A DNA stretch of 64,000 bases from Pseudomonadota bacterium. GTDB taxonomy: Bacteria > Pseudomonadota > Gammaproteobacteria > Steroidobacterales > Steroidobacteraceae. Shown here one piece after another: positions 8,463-16,842 of this stretch. Below the pieces are notes generated by a model. The model was given only the letters and a program-made list of their open reading frames with translations, searched no databases and had not been told where the DNA came from. The position numbers and the translations under genes were made by a program. The stretch is taken from positions 1 to 64,000 of the forward strand of contig JAJZUT010000003.1 in the NCBI GenBank assembly GCA_021847105.1. The letters run 5' to 3'. The stretch's first letter is position 1; each line of letters opens with the position of its first letter.

Positions 8463-10028
8463 ATGAGCACTGCAGTGCAACGCTCGACGTCACTGCGTCA
8501 GCTCGTCATAGTCCTGGGCGACCAGCTCGATCCTGCCGCGGCGGCCTTCGATGGCTGCGATCCCGCCCATGATGCGATCTGGATGGCCGAAGTGCGCGAG
8601 GAGTCGACCCACGTGTGGTCGGCCAAAGCGCGTATTGCACTGTTCTTGAGCGCGATGCGTCACTTCGCGAGTGCGCGACGCGCCGCGGGCTGGACGGTCC
8701 ATTACTGCGCGCTCGAGGACGAGCACAACACCGGCACCCTGGCCGGGGAACTCGCGCGGACGTTGCGCACCTTGCGCCCGACAGGGCTACGTATGACCGC
8801 GCCCGGCGACTGGCGAGTCCTGCAAGCCCTGCGGGCGGCGGCGGCCGAGGCCGGAGTCGCCTTGAACGTATGCGCCGATCGCCATTTTTACACCACCGTG
8901 CGCGAATTCGCGGCCCATGCCGGCAGCCGCCAGTCCGTGCGCTTGGAGTACTTCTACCGCGAGCTGCGCCGGCGTCACGACGTATTGATGCCGGACGGCC
9001 GACCGGCGGGCGGGCGCTGGAATTTCGATGCCGACAACCGCGCCGCCTTCACGCGCCACGGGCCGCCCCCCCGGCCGCACCCACCGCGCTTCGCGCCCGA
9101 CGAAACCACCCGCGAGGTATTGAAGCTCGTACGTCGAGCATTCGACACGCACCCCGGCTCGCTCGATGAGTTTTCCTGGCCGGTCACACCCGACCAGGCA
9201 CAGCAGGCGCTCGCGGCATTTGTGCGCGAGCGCCTGCCACAGTTCGGTCAGTGGCAAGACGCACTCTGGCCTGGGCAGAGTGTGCTGTGGCACTCGCAGC
9301 TTTCCGCGGCGCTCAATCTGAAACTGCTCGACCCGCGCGTAGCGGTGAATGCAGCGCAAGCCGCCTGGCGCGAGGGCGCCGTGCCGCTCGCGAGCGCGGA
9401 GGGCTTCATCCGGCAAATCCTCGGTTGGCGCGAGTACGTCCGCGGCATCTACTGGACGAACATGCCGCACTATGCGATCGCCAACGCACTCGGGGCGCAA
9501 ACAGATTTGCCGCGCTTTTTCTGGACCGGTGAGGCACCCATGCCCTGCCTGGCCGATGCCCTGCAACAGACCCTGCGCAGCGGTTACGCACATCACATCC
9601 AGCGGCTGATGGTGATCGGCCTGTATGCGCTGCTGCACGGAGTTCAACCACAGCAGGTGCACGCCTGGTTCCTCGCCGTCTATGTCGATGCGGTCGAGTG
9701 GGTAGAGATGCCCAACGTGCTCGGCATGAGTCAGTTCGCTGACGATGGGCTCATGGCGAGCAAACCGTACATTGCCAGTGGTCAGTACATCCGGCGCATG
9801 AGCGCCGCGGCCTATTGCGCCCAGTGTCGCTTTGATCCCTCTGTGCGCAGCGGACCGCGCGCCTGCCCGTACACGCTGTTGTATTGGGATTTTCTTCAGC
9901 GCCACGCCGCACGCCTGGCAGCCAATCCACGCATCGCGCCGCAGCTGCGCAATCTAGCGAGGCTGAGCGTGACCGAGCGCGACACGATTGCCCGCCAAGC
10001 GTCCCAGTGGCGCGAAACGCTCGCGTAA
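8463..10028 (+). CDS. Iron-sulfur photolyase/cryptochrome (FeS-BCP, (6-4) photolyase-type)
   Basis: 521 residues with the pattern of the 'deoxyribodipyrimidine photolyase-related' family, whose studied members are (6-4) photolyases or cryptochromes binding FAD, a lumazine-type antenna and a [4Fe-4S] cluster. The N-terminal Rossmann part (VIVLGDQLDPAAAAF) is followed by the helical FAD domain with REYVRGIYW, RSGYAHHIQRLMVIG and WVEMPNVLGMSQFADDGLMASKPY. Cysteines in YCAQCRFDP and RACPYTLLYW are the C-terminal cluster ligands of the family; the remaining ligand probably lies earlier. Repair of UV lesions is the likely role. The ATG follows an AAGGTGG-like site; no other repair gene is adjacent. 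Confidence 0.88.
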   Translation: MSTAVQRSTSLRQLVIVLGDQLDPAAAAFDGCDPAHDAIWMAEVREESTHVWSAKARIALFLSAMRHFASARRAAGWTVHYCALEDEHNTGTLAGELARTLRTLRPTGLRMTAPGDWRVLQALRAAAAEAGVALNVCADRHFYTTVREFAAHAGSRQSVRLEYFYRELRRRHDVLMPDGRPAGGRWNFDADNRAAFTRHGPPPRPHPPRFAPDETTREVLKLVRRAFDTHPGSLDEFSWPVTPDQAQQALAAFVRERLPQFGQWQDALWPGQSVLWHSQLSAALNLKLLDPRVAVNAAQAAWREGAVPLASAEGFIRQILGWREYVRGIYWTNMPHYAIANALGAQTDLPRFFWTGEAPMPCLADALQQTLRSGYAHHIQRLMVIGLYALLHGVQPQQVHAWFLAVYVDAVEWVEMPNVLGMSQFADDGLMASKPYIASGQYIRRMSAAAYCAQCRFDPSVRSGPRACPYTLLYWDFLQRHAARLAANPRIAPQLRNLARLSVTERDTIARQASQWRETLA

Positions 10029-10170
10029 GAAGCGGCGAGCCCGGCGGTCGCTGCGGCCCCGGCACGGATTCTGCGGACCACTGACCCGCGATCTCACCCA
10101 CTCACTCCTGCGCGGAACCTCCGCCGCATTCGGTCAACGCGTATTGCCCGCGTCATGATCTGAGACAAGC

Positions 10171-11745
10171 ATGGCGAGTGTGCGCGGACCGCACGGATCG
10201 ACGATGAGGTTGAACTTGCTCGGTCGAAGACGATTCGGCTGTGCGGACTCGCACCCGCTCAGGCTGCGCAGTGCTCCGAGCGGGCGCACCTGGTGCCTGC
10301 TCGGCCTGCTGGCCCTGGCGGGGTGCGAATTCGCTCCCCCTCTGCGCTTACCCACCGTGCCCACCCACGCCGACTACACGACGGCTCCTGCGCCACACCA
10401 GAGCGGCTCCGGAGCCGAGCACATCGTCACGCAGCACTTCCGCTATGGGGCAACGCTGAGCGCTCCCTGGTGGCACTCATTTGGCTCGACGGCGCTCGAT
10501 GCACTCGTCCAGCAGGCGCTACAGCACAACCCCACTGTATCGGCGGCGCAAGCGCAGTTGCGTGCCGCGCGCGCCAGCATGCAGGTCGCCGTTGCCGTGT
10601 TATACCCGCAGGCGAACCTGGCGTTCGGCGCGGCGCGCACCAAGAACTCCGGTGCAAATTTCGGTGGCCATCTGCCGGGCTCGACCTTCTCCCTCTACAC
10701 CGGAAACGTTGCGGTCAGCTATTACCCCGATCTATTTGGCATCAACAGGCTCGTGATACGCGGCAGTCGGGCCGAGATGAACGCCCAACGTGCGGCGCTC
10801 ACCGCGGCTCGCCTGACGCTCGCCGGTAACGTCATCAATGCCACCATCGGCACTGCGGCCGCCGCCGCCGAGATCGAGGCCGCCACCGCCGCGCTCGCCG
10901 CCGAGCACCGCCTGCTGCTGCTGCTTCAGTCGCAGTACCGCGGTGGTGGCGTGTCATACGCCACTGTGCTATCGCAACGGGCGCAGCTCGCCGCAAGTGC
11001 CGCGCAGCTACCGCCTCTGGAGCAGCAGCTGAGTGCCTACCGGCATCTGCTCGCGGTGCTGCTCGGCGAATCGCCCAGCGCGGCAAGCGTGAGGCGACTC
11101 AAATTGGCGCAGTTCGTGCTGCCCGAACACATTCCGGTCAGCGTGCCCTCGACGGTGCTGCGCAATCGACCGGACATCCGTATCGCCGAACAGCAGATGC
11201 GCTATGCCCTGACGGGCATCGGCATCGCCAAGGCCCAGTTCTACCCGCTGGTCACCCTCAGCGCCTCCGTCGGTTCGAGCGCACTCACGCTGGGCAAGCT
11301 GCTCAACGGCTCGAGCACGGTCTGGAGCATTGGGGGCGCTCTCGCTCAACCGATTTTCGAAGGCGGCAAGCTCCGGGCCCAGGAGCGGGAGGCCTATGCG
11401 ACCTATGACGCCACGCGGTCGATTTACCGCGGCACCGTGCTCGCAGCGTTCCAGCAGGTTGCCGATGCGCTGCGCGCGTTGCAGCACGATGACGCCACCG
11501 CCCGCGCCGAGTACCGTCAATGCGAGGCTCTCCATGACCAGATACAGCTGGCCGAAGCCGGCTACCGAGCGGGCGCCGTGGACTTCTCAGCCGTACTGCT
11601 CGCGCAGATCGCCTACCAAAACGCACGCGTCGCCGTGGCCGGCATCACCGCGGCGCGATTGCAGGACACTAACGCACTGTTCGTTGCGCTCGGTGGCGAC
11701 GAGCGCCCGACACCAGCGAAGGGCGTCGGTCGGAGGAGACCGTGA
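10171..11745 (+). CDS. Outer-membrane efflux lipoprotein, NodT/TolC type
   Basis: Up to 524 residues. A lipobox LLALAGC places the lipidated Cys at residue 52 counting from the first ATG; that makes a long leader, so the ATG at 10204 (leader ~40 residues) may be the true start. The mature protein shows the two-fold repeat of outer-membrane efflux channels, with ALVQQALQHNPTVSAAQAQLRAA and, in the second half, VLRNRPDIRIAEQQMRYALTGIGIAKAQFYP, the standard NodT signature. It is the first gene of a four-gene export operon and overlaps the permease start by 4 bases, so translation is probably coupled. It would form the outer-membrane exit of the pump encoded downstream. Confidence 0.9.
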   Translation: MASVRGPHGSTMRLNLLGRRRFGCADSHPLRLRSAPSGRTWCLLGLLALAGCEFAPPLRLPTVPTHADYTTAPAPHQSGSGAEHIVTQHFRYGATLSAPWWHSFGSTALDALVQQALQHNPTVSAAQAQLRAARASMQVAVAVLYPQANLAFGAARTKNSGANFGGHLPGSTFSLYTGNVAVSYYPDLFGINRLVIRGSRAEMNAQRAALTAARLTLAGNVINATIGTAAAAAEIEAATAALAAEHRLLLLLQSQYRGGGVSYATVLSQRAQLAASAAQLPPLEQQLSAYRHLLAVLLGESPSAASVRRLKLAQFVLPEHIPVSVPSTVLRNRPDIRIAEQQMRYALTGIGIAKAQFYPLVTLSASVGSSALTLGKLLNGSSTVWSIGGALAQPIFEGGKLRAQEREAYATYDATRSIYRGTVLAAFQQVADALRALQHDDATARAEYRQCEALHDQIQLAEAGYRAGAVDFSAVLLAQIAYQNARVAVAGITAARLQDTNALFVALGGDERPTPAKGVGRRRP

Positions 11746-12878
11746 GTGGCTTGCTGAAGCTGGCCTTGAAGTTGCTGCTTGGAGATCGCGGCAAGTTCCT
11801 CACGCTCGTGATCGGCATTACTTTCGCGGTATTCCTCATGATGCTCATGACCTCGATGTTCTTCGGCATCATCCAGCATTCGGCCGCCAACATCATCAAT
11901 ACCGGAGCGCGGATCTGGGTCATGGATCCGGACGTGCAGACACCGCAAAACAGCATCCCAATGCCCGAATACGTACTCGATGTCGTGCGCAGCATTCCAG
12001 GCGTCGATTACGCCGTGCCACTGTATGTCGGGGCCGGTCTGGTGCGCCTCGACAGCGGCACTTACCAGGCGGCGACCGTCATTGGACTGGATGATGCGAC
12101 GCTGTTCGGCCGCCCCGCGCTGCTTGCCGGCCGACCGCTGGACATCTACCGCAACAATGCCTTCTTCGTCGTGCGTGATGCGAATTACGCCAAGCTTGGC
12201 AGCCCGAAGCTCGGCACCACGTTCGAGATCAATGATCACCGTGGAATCGTGGCCGGTATTGCCAAGGTATCGATAGGCAGCCTGTTCGGTCTCCCGACGC
12301 TCTACACCACCTACGGCCGCGCGACCCAGGACTTGCCATCCACCCGCTACGTCATGTCCTTCATTCTGGCACAGCCGAAATCCGCGGCTGACATCCCGGC
12401 GATCAAACGAGCCGTGGCGAGGCTCGGCTACCGGGCATTGACCGACCGTGAATTCACCACCCGCAACGACCGCTTTTACGAATTCCAGACGGCCATGGGA
12501 ACGAACATCCTGATCATGACCCTGATCAGCTTCATCGTTGGACTGTCCATCGCCGCGGAGACGTTCTACATGTTCGTGCTCGACAACCTGGAGCGTTTTG
12601 GCGCGCTGAAGGCAATTGGTGCGCGCAGCAGCGAGCTGGTGACGATGATCCTCTACCAGTCTCTGGTCGTGAGCTTCCTCGGATTCGGATTCGGGATGCT
12701 GCTCGCCTCTGCTTTGGTCGCCTTCGGCAAGCTGCGCATCCCGAACTATGCAGCGATCATCACTTACCAGAACATCCTCATGGCGCTCGCCATGGTGCTG
12801 TTGATTTCGGGCATCTCCGCCTACATCGGCATTCGCCGGATCTTGCGTATCGACCCGTTCGTCGTGTTCAGGAGCTAG
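11742..12878 (+). CDS. ABC export permease, DevC/MacB-like (FtsX domain)
   Basis: 378 residues, GTG start overlapping the preceding stop. Topology of MacB/DevC-type permeases: one N-terminal membrane helix (FLTLVIGITFAVFLMMLMTS), a ~220-residue periplasmic domain, then three C-terminal helices (ILIMTLISFIVGLSIAAETF, LVVSFLGFGFGMLLASALV, ILMALAMVLLISGISAYIGI) with the FtsX-type segment ERFGALKAIGARSSEL. Such permeases do not form a substrate channel themselves but drive export through a periplasmic adaptor and an outer-membrane channel, both encoded in the same operon. The ATPase is a separate gene 2 bases downstream. Substrate unknown; glycolipids, peptides and macrolides are exported by relatives. 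Confidence 0.88.
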   Translation: MSGLLKLALKLLLGDRGKFLTLVIGITFAVFLMMLMTSMFFGIIQHSAANIINTGARIWVMDPDVQTPQNSIPMPEYVLDVVRSIPGVDYAVPLYVGAGLVRLDSGTYQAATVIGLDDATLFGRPALLAGRPLDIYRNNAFFVVRDANYAKLGSPKLGTTFEINDHRGIVAGIAKVSIGSLFGLPTLYTTYGRATQDLPSTRYVMSFILAQPKSAADIPAIKRAVARLGYRALTDREFTTRNDRFYEFQTAMGTNILIMTLISFIVGLSIAAETFYMFVLDNLERFGALKAIGARSSELVTMILYQSLVVSFLGFGFGMLLASALVAFGKLRIPNYAAIITYQNILMALAMVLLISGISAYIGIRRILRIDPFVVFRS

Positions 12879-12880
12879 AT

Positions 12881-13567
12881 GTGATTCTCAGCGCCGAGGG
12901 CGTGAGCAAATGGTTCGGCGAGGCACCAGCGCGCACAGACGCGCTGCGCGACGTCAGCTTCAGCGTCAATCACAACGAGATGCTCTACATCGTGGGACCA
13001 TCAGGCTCGGGCAAGACCACTCTGCTCAGCGTCATCTCGGGGATACTGCGACCGAATGCCGGCACGGTGCTCGTCGAAGGCAAGGACATCTGGCGCTTTG
13101 ATGCGGATTCGCTCGCAGACTTCCGCCTGCACACGCTTGGCTTTGTATTCCAGGACTATCATCTGTTTCCGCGCCTGACGACGCTCGAGAACATCGCCGT
13201 GCCACTGATCCTGCGGCGCGTCCCCTGGGACAAAGGACTTGAGAAAGCCCGCCAGATGCTCGAGATCGTCGAGCTCACAGACAAGGCGGAACTGACACCG
13301 AATCGGTTGAGCGGCGGTGAGCAGCAGCGCGTCGCCATTGCACGCGCGATCGTCGCCGAACCCGACCTGCTGATCCTCGACGAGCCGACGGCTTCGCTCG
13401 ACGGTGACACCGGCCGGCGCATCGTCGCCTTCGTGCGCCAGCAGATCCTCAATGAGCGGCGAGCCATCATCGTCGTGACTCATGACGACCGCATCTACGA
13501 GTACGCCTCGCGAATCATTCATATGGAGGACGGCCGCATCATCGAGCGGCCGCAACCGGCCCCATGA
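12881..13567 (+). CDS. ABC transporter ATPase, LolD/MacB-type
   Basis: 228 residues, GTG start. Complete nucleotide-binding domain: Walker A GPSGSGKTTLL (~41-51), Q-loop FVFQDYHLFP, signature LSGGEQQRVAIARA, Walker B LLILDEPTASLDG and switch His VVTHD. It is of the size and type that energises MacB/DevC permeases. It lies 2 bases after the permease gene and its stop overlaps the start of the membrane-fusion gene (ATGA), giving a tightly packed operon. Confidence 0.92.
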   Translation: MILSAEGVSKWFGEAPARTDALRDVSFSVNHNEMLYIVGPSGSGKTTLLSVISGILRPNAGTVLVEGKDIWRFDADSLADFRLHTLGFVFQDYHLFPRLTTLENIAVPLILRRVPWDKGLEKARQMLEIVELTDKAELTPNRLSGGEQQRVAIARAIVAEPDLLILDEPTASLDGDTGRRIVAFVRQQILNERRAIIVVTHDDRIYEYASRIIHMEDGRIIERPQPAP

Positions 13568-14520
13568 AACACAGACTCCTGTTCGCCGTAGCACTGCTGG
13601 GTATCGTTGCCGGATTGATCAGCGCCCATCTCTACCGCCGGAGACTGCCCACTCAGCCGCCCCTTGGACTCATTCGCGACCCGTATCCGATCGGCCTTTA
13701 TGCCGAGGGCATCGTGCAGAGCAGGCAAGCGAGCGGCGATGATCTGAATGTCTATCCCGAAGTGGCGGGCACAGTCGTGCACCTCTACGTGCACCCGGGG
13801 GCTCGCCTGAGACGCGGCGAACCACTGCTAGCCATCGATGCGTCGGTCCAACGGCGGGTGCTTGCCGAGGACCTCGCCAAGGTCGGGGCAGCTCGTGCGG
13901 CGCTCACCGCTCAGCGCGACCAGCTGGCGATCCTGCGCAAGCAGGCGGCATTTGACTCGCGGGCAGTGAGCCACCTCGCCTTGGTGAGCGCCGAGGACAA
14001 TTGGCGCATCGCGCGCGCAAACCTGCAAGTTGCCCATGAAGCGCAGGCGGCCGACGAGGCACTGCTGCGCAAGTACGTGCTGCGTGCGCCGCTCGCGGGC
14101 GTGGTCTTGCGCACCGGCGCGACCATCGGCAGTTACGTCTCTGCCCAAGGCATTTACGACACCTATACTCAAGGCTACGACCCGGTTGTCGTCATGCAGC
14201 CGCAAAGCGAGGGCCTGCAGGTCAAGGCGTACCTGGATGAGATCCTCGTGCCGCGGCTGCCCGCGCGTCAGGCCATCGTGGCGCGGCTGTTCATTCGCGG
14301 CGGGGACGAGGTCGGTATCCCCCTGCAGTTCGTGCGGATCGATCCGTACGTCACGCCGAAGATTCAGCTGTCCGATCAGCGCCAGGAGAAGGTCGACACG
14401 CGGGTTCTGCCGATCATCTTTCGCTTCACCCCGCCGTCCGGCATTGCGGTGTATCCGGGCGAGCTTGTCGACGTGTACATCGGCGCCACGCGCCGAGCTG
14501 GCACGAGCCCCATCAGATGA
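13564..14520 (+). CDS. Periplasmic adaptor (HlyD/RND membrane-fusion family)
   Basis: 318 residues with an N-terminal anchor or signal (LLFAVALLGIVAGLISAHLY), the first half of a lipoyl/barrel-sandwich domain (EVAGTVVHLYVHPGARLRRGEPLLAIDAS), an alpha-helical hairpin of about 90 residues, and the second half (YVLRAPLAGVVLRTGATIGSYV). It would link the inner-membrane permease to the NodT channel. It is the last gene of the operon channel-permease-ATPase-adaptor; its end overlaps by 8 bases the end of the convergent CoA-transferase gene, so no room for an ordinary terminator exists between them. Confidence 0.88.
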   Translation: MKHRLLFAVALLGIVAGLISAHLYRRRLPTQPPLGLIRDPYPIGLYAEGIVQSRQASGDDLNVYPEVAGTVVHLYVHPGARLRRGEPLLAIDASVQRRVLAEDLAKVGAARAALTAQRDQLAILRKQAAFDSRAVSHLALVSAEDNWRIARANLQVAHEAQAADEALLRKYVLRAPLAGVVLRTGATIGSYVSAQGIYDTYTQGYDPVVVMQPQSEGLQVKAYLDEILVPRLPARQAIVARLFIRGGDEVGIPLQFVRIDPYVTPKIQLSDQRQEKVDTRVLPIIFRFTPPSGIAVYPGELVDVYIGATRRAGTSPIR

Positions 14521-15751
14521 CGTGCTTGGCCGCGAGTTCCTCGAGACGCTCGGCGCTCAGCCCGAGCACCTCCTGCAGCACGGAGCGTGTGTCGGCGCCG
14601 AGCAGTGGTGGTGCGCTGCGGTATCGAGCCGGCGTGCGCGCAAGTCGCAGGGGACTGCCGATCTGCGGCACGCTCGCGCCTGCACCACGCGCGAGCTCAA
14701 ACTGCAGAGCGCGCGCCTGAACCTGTGGATCGGCGAATACGGCGTCGAGGGAATTGATCGGGCCGCACGGTACCTGAGCGCGCTCGAACCGCTCGATCCA
14801 GGCCGCAGTCGGTCGGGTGATCAGCACCGCAGTCATCTCAGCGGCGAGCGCCTCGCGGTTGGCGACTCGCGCGGCGTTGGAAGCAAAGCGAGGATCGGTG
14901 CCCCACTGCGGCCGCTCGAGCTCGACAGCGAGCCGCGCGAACTGCCCGTCGTTCCCGACCGCGATGATCATCCGGCCGTCGGCAGTCGGAAAATCCTGGT
15001 ACGGCACTATGTTCGGGTGGCCATTGCCGAGACGTCCCGGCACGCGTCCCCCGACGAGGTAATTCATGGCCTGGTTGGCCAGGCATGCGACCTGCACATC
15101 GAGCAAGGCGACGTCGATAGACTGCCCCTCGCCAGTGCGCTCCCGGTGCGCAAGCGCCGCCAGAATCCCGATCGTGGCATATAAGCCGGTGAGGATATCG
15201 GTGACGGCAACGCCGGTCTTCATCGGCCCGGCACCGGGCTGTCCGTCGGGCACGCCGGTCAGGCTCATCAGGCCACTCATGGCCTGGATCAGAAAGTCGT
15301 AGCCGGGACGCGTCGCGTACGGACCGGTCTGACCAAAGCCGGTGATCGAGCAGTAGATCAACCTGGGGTTGACCCGGCGCAAGCTCTCGTAATCGAGCCC
15401 GTGCGCGGCAAGCCCGCCCACCTTGAAATTCTCGATCACCACGTCAGCGCGGGCGGCCAGCGCCCGCACCAGTTCGCGCCCCTCCGGCGTCGTGAAATCA
15501 ACCGTCAAGGATTTCTTATTGCGGTTGGCGCAGAGGAAGTAGGCGGCATCGCCCGCAGCGGTTTCAGTGCCCGGAAGGAACGGCGGCCCCCAGGAGCGGG
15601 TTTCATCACCGCTCCCGGGCCGCTCGATCTTGTAGACCGCGGCACCGAGATCACCGAGGATCTGACTGGCCCAGGGTCCCGCCAGCACACGCGACAGGTC
15701 GAGCACGGTCACATGCGAGAGCGCGGCACGTTCCGAAGGATCTGCATTCAT
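14513..15751 (-). CDS. CaiB/BaiF (family III) CoA-transferase
   Basis: 412 residues from the ATG at 15751 (MNADPSERAALS); 19 further codons are open upstream but look unconserved. Family III landmarks: TVLDLSRVLAGPWASQILGDLGA near the start, ENFKVG, and the catalytic Asp in RPGYDFLIQAMSGLMSLTG, followed by LTGLYATIGILAAL. The enzyme moves CoA between carboxylic acids; some members act on carnitine, formyl/oxalate or succinate/aromatic acids. It is transcribed away from nothing obvious: the LysR gene upstream is on the same strand 66 bases away, so the two could be co-transcribed. Carnitine-type substrates would suit the choline-derived neighbourhood but this is only a guess. Confidence 0.85.
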   Translation of the reverse strand: MNADPSERAALSHVTVLDLSRVLAGPWASQILGDLGAAVYKIERPGSGDETRSWGPPFLPGTETAAGDAAYFLCANRNKKSLTVDFTTPEGRELVRALAARADVVIENFKVGGLAAHGLDYESLRRVNPRLIYCSITGFGQTGPYATRPGYDFLIQAMSGLMSLTGVPDGQPGAGPMKTGVAVTDILTGLYATIGILAALAHRERTGEGQSIDVALLDVQVACLANQAMNYLVGGRVPGRLGNGHPNIVPYQDFPTADGRMIIAVGNDGQFARLAVELERPQWGTDPRFASNAARVANREALAAEMTAVLITRPTAAWIERFERAQVPCGPINSLDAVFADPQVQARALQFELARGAGASVPQIGSPLRLARTPARYRSAPPLLGADTRSVLQEVLGLSAERLEELAAKHVI

Positions 15752-15817
15752 GATTTTTCCCGAGGCAGGCCTGTTGAGCCGCAGGCCCGCAGTGGATCGC
15801 CGGTGCAATCAGCCGGT

Positions 15818-16741
15818 TCAGCACGGAAACGGCGCAGCGCTGCCCCGCTCCTCGATCAGCCATTGGCCAAATTGCGTCACCACCTCGTCCTCGGCCCGTC
15901 CCGGCGGCTCAACGATGTAATAGCCGCGCTCGGTGCGCACCGGGGTTGGCATGAGACAGACGAGCTGACCGCTCTCGATCAGGTCATCGATCAGCGGACG
16001 CCAGCCGAGCGCGATGCCTTGGCCGAGCAACGCGGCCTGCAGGACGAGCTGATAGTTATTGAAGATCAGATCATGACTGCGCAGGCCGATGGCGACGCCC
16101 TGACTGGCGAACCAATCGGTCCAGGACATCCACCGCGGGGGATCGACATCCGCGACGTGCAGCAACCTCTCGTTGCGCAGCGCCGCCGCATCCGCGCTGC
16201 CATGGCGGCGGGCGAACTCGGGGCTGCACACCGGATAGACGGTCTCCGGGAACCACTGCACGATGCGCTTGGCGCGCCAGGCACCGTCGCCGAACCAGAT
16301 CGCGACATCGGCGTCCGCCTGGCGCAGGTCCGCCTGCCGCTGCGCGGTCACCAGCTGCACTTCGACCTCGGGCGCACGCTCGCTCCAGCGCCCGATCCGC
16401 GGGATGAGCCACCAAGCGGCAAACCCATAGTCCGTGAACACATGCAGGATCTTCGGCCCACTGCGCCGGCGCAGCGCGATGGTGGCCTCATGGATCGTCG
16501 TCAGCCCTTGGCTGACGGCGTCGAGCAGCTGCGCGCCCGCGGGGGTCAGGACGACGCCCCGGTGCACGCGGCGAAACAGCGGCATTGCGAGCCGCTCTTC
16601 GAGAAAGCTGATCTGATGGCTCACGGCCGGCTGGGTCATGCCCAGTTCCCCGGCCGCACTGCTGAAATTGAGGTGCCGGCCGGCCGCCTCGAATACCAGC
16701 AGGGTATTGAGCGGCGGCAACCGGGCGAACCGTCTAGCCAT
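15818..16741 (-). CDS. LysR-family regulator, probably of choline-sulfate use
   Basis: 307 residues, typical LysR length. The N-terminal winged helix-turn-helix is clear (LNTLLVFEAAGRHLNFSSAA, then GMTQPAVSHQISFLEERL and LFRRVHRGVVLTPAG), followed by a substrate-binding domain with IRRFGDG-like spacing typical of GcvA-type members. It is divergent from the choline sulfatase gene, with 101 bases between the start codons, the arrangement seen for the regulators of choline-sulfate operons in proteobacteria. An inverted repeat lies between the two genes (see 16762-16780). Effector is inferred, not seen. Confidence 0.85.
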   Translation of the reverse strand: MARRFARLPPLNTLLVFEAAGRHLNFSSAAGELGMTQPAVSHQISFLEERLAMPLFRRVHRGVVLTPAGAQLLDAVSQGLTTIHEATIALRRRSGPKILHVFTDYGFAAWWLIPRIGRWSERAPEVEVQLVTAQRQADLRQADADVAIWFGDGAWRAKRIVQWFPETVYPVCSPEFARRHGSADAAALRNERLLHVADVDPPRWMSWTDWFASQGVAIGLRSHDLIFNNYQLVLQAALLGQGIALGWRPLIDDLIESGQLVCLMPTPVRTERGYYIVEPPGRAEDEVVTQFGQWLIEERGSAAPFPC

Positions 16742-16761
16742 TATCCATCCTTATGCCATCA

Positions 16762-16780
16762 TGAAGAAATTATCACTTCA
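16762..16780. promoter_or_regulatory. Candidate LysR operator between regulator and sulfatase genes
   Basis: TGAAG, a 9-base A/T-rich spacer, and CTTCA form a perfect inverted repeat in the short divergent gap, 21 bases from the regulator start. It contains a T-N11-A core as expected for LysR-type sites and is the only clear dyad there. Confidence 0.5.
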
Positions 16781-16842
16781 CCGGTCAGGCCCGGCAAGTG
16801 ATCATGATCGCCAATCCGCCACGGGGACCGACGGCAAAACAC

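Noticed and set aside
15401..16801. 466-codon plus-strand frame across the CoA-transferase and LysR genes
   Set aside because: Both genes beneath it on the minus strand match well-known families; the antisense frame has no recognisable domain.
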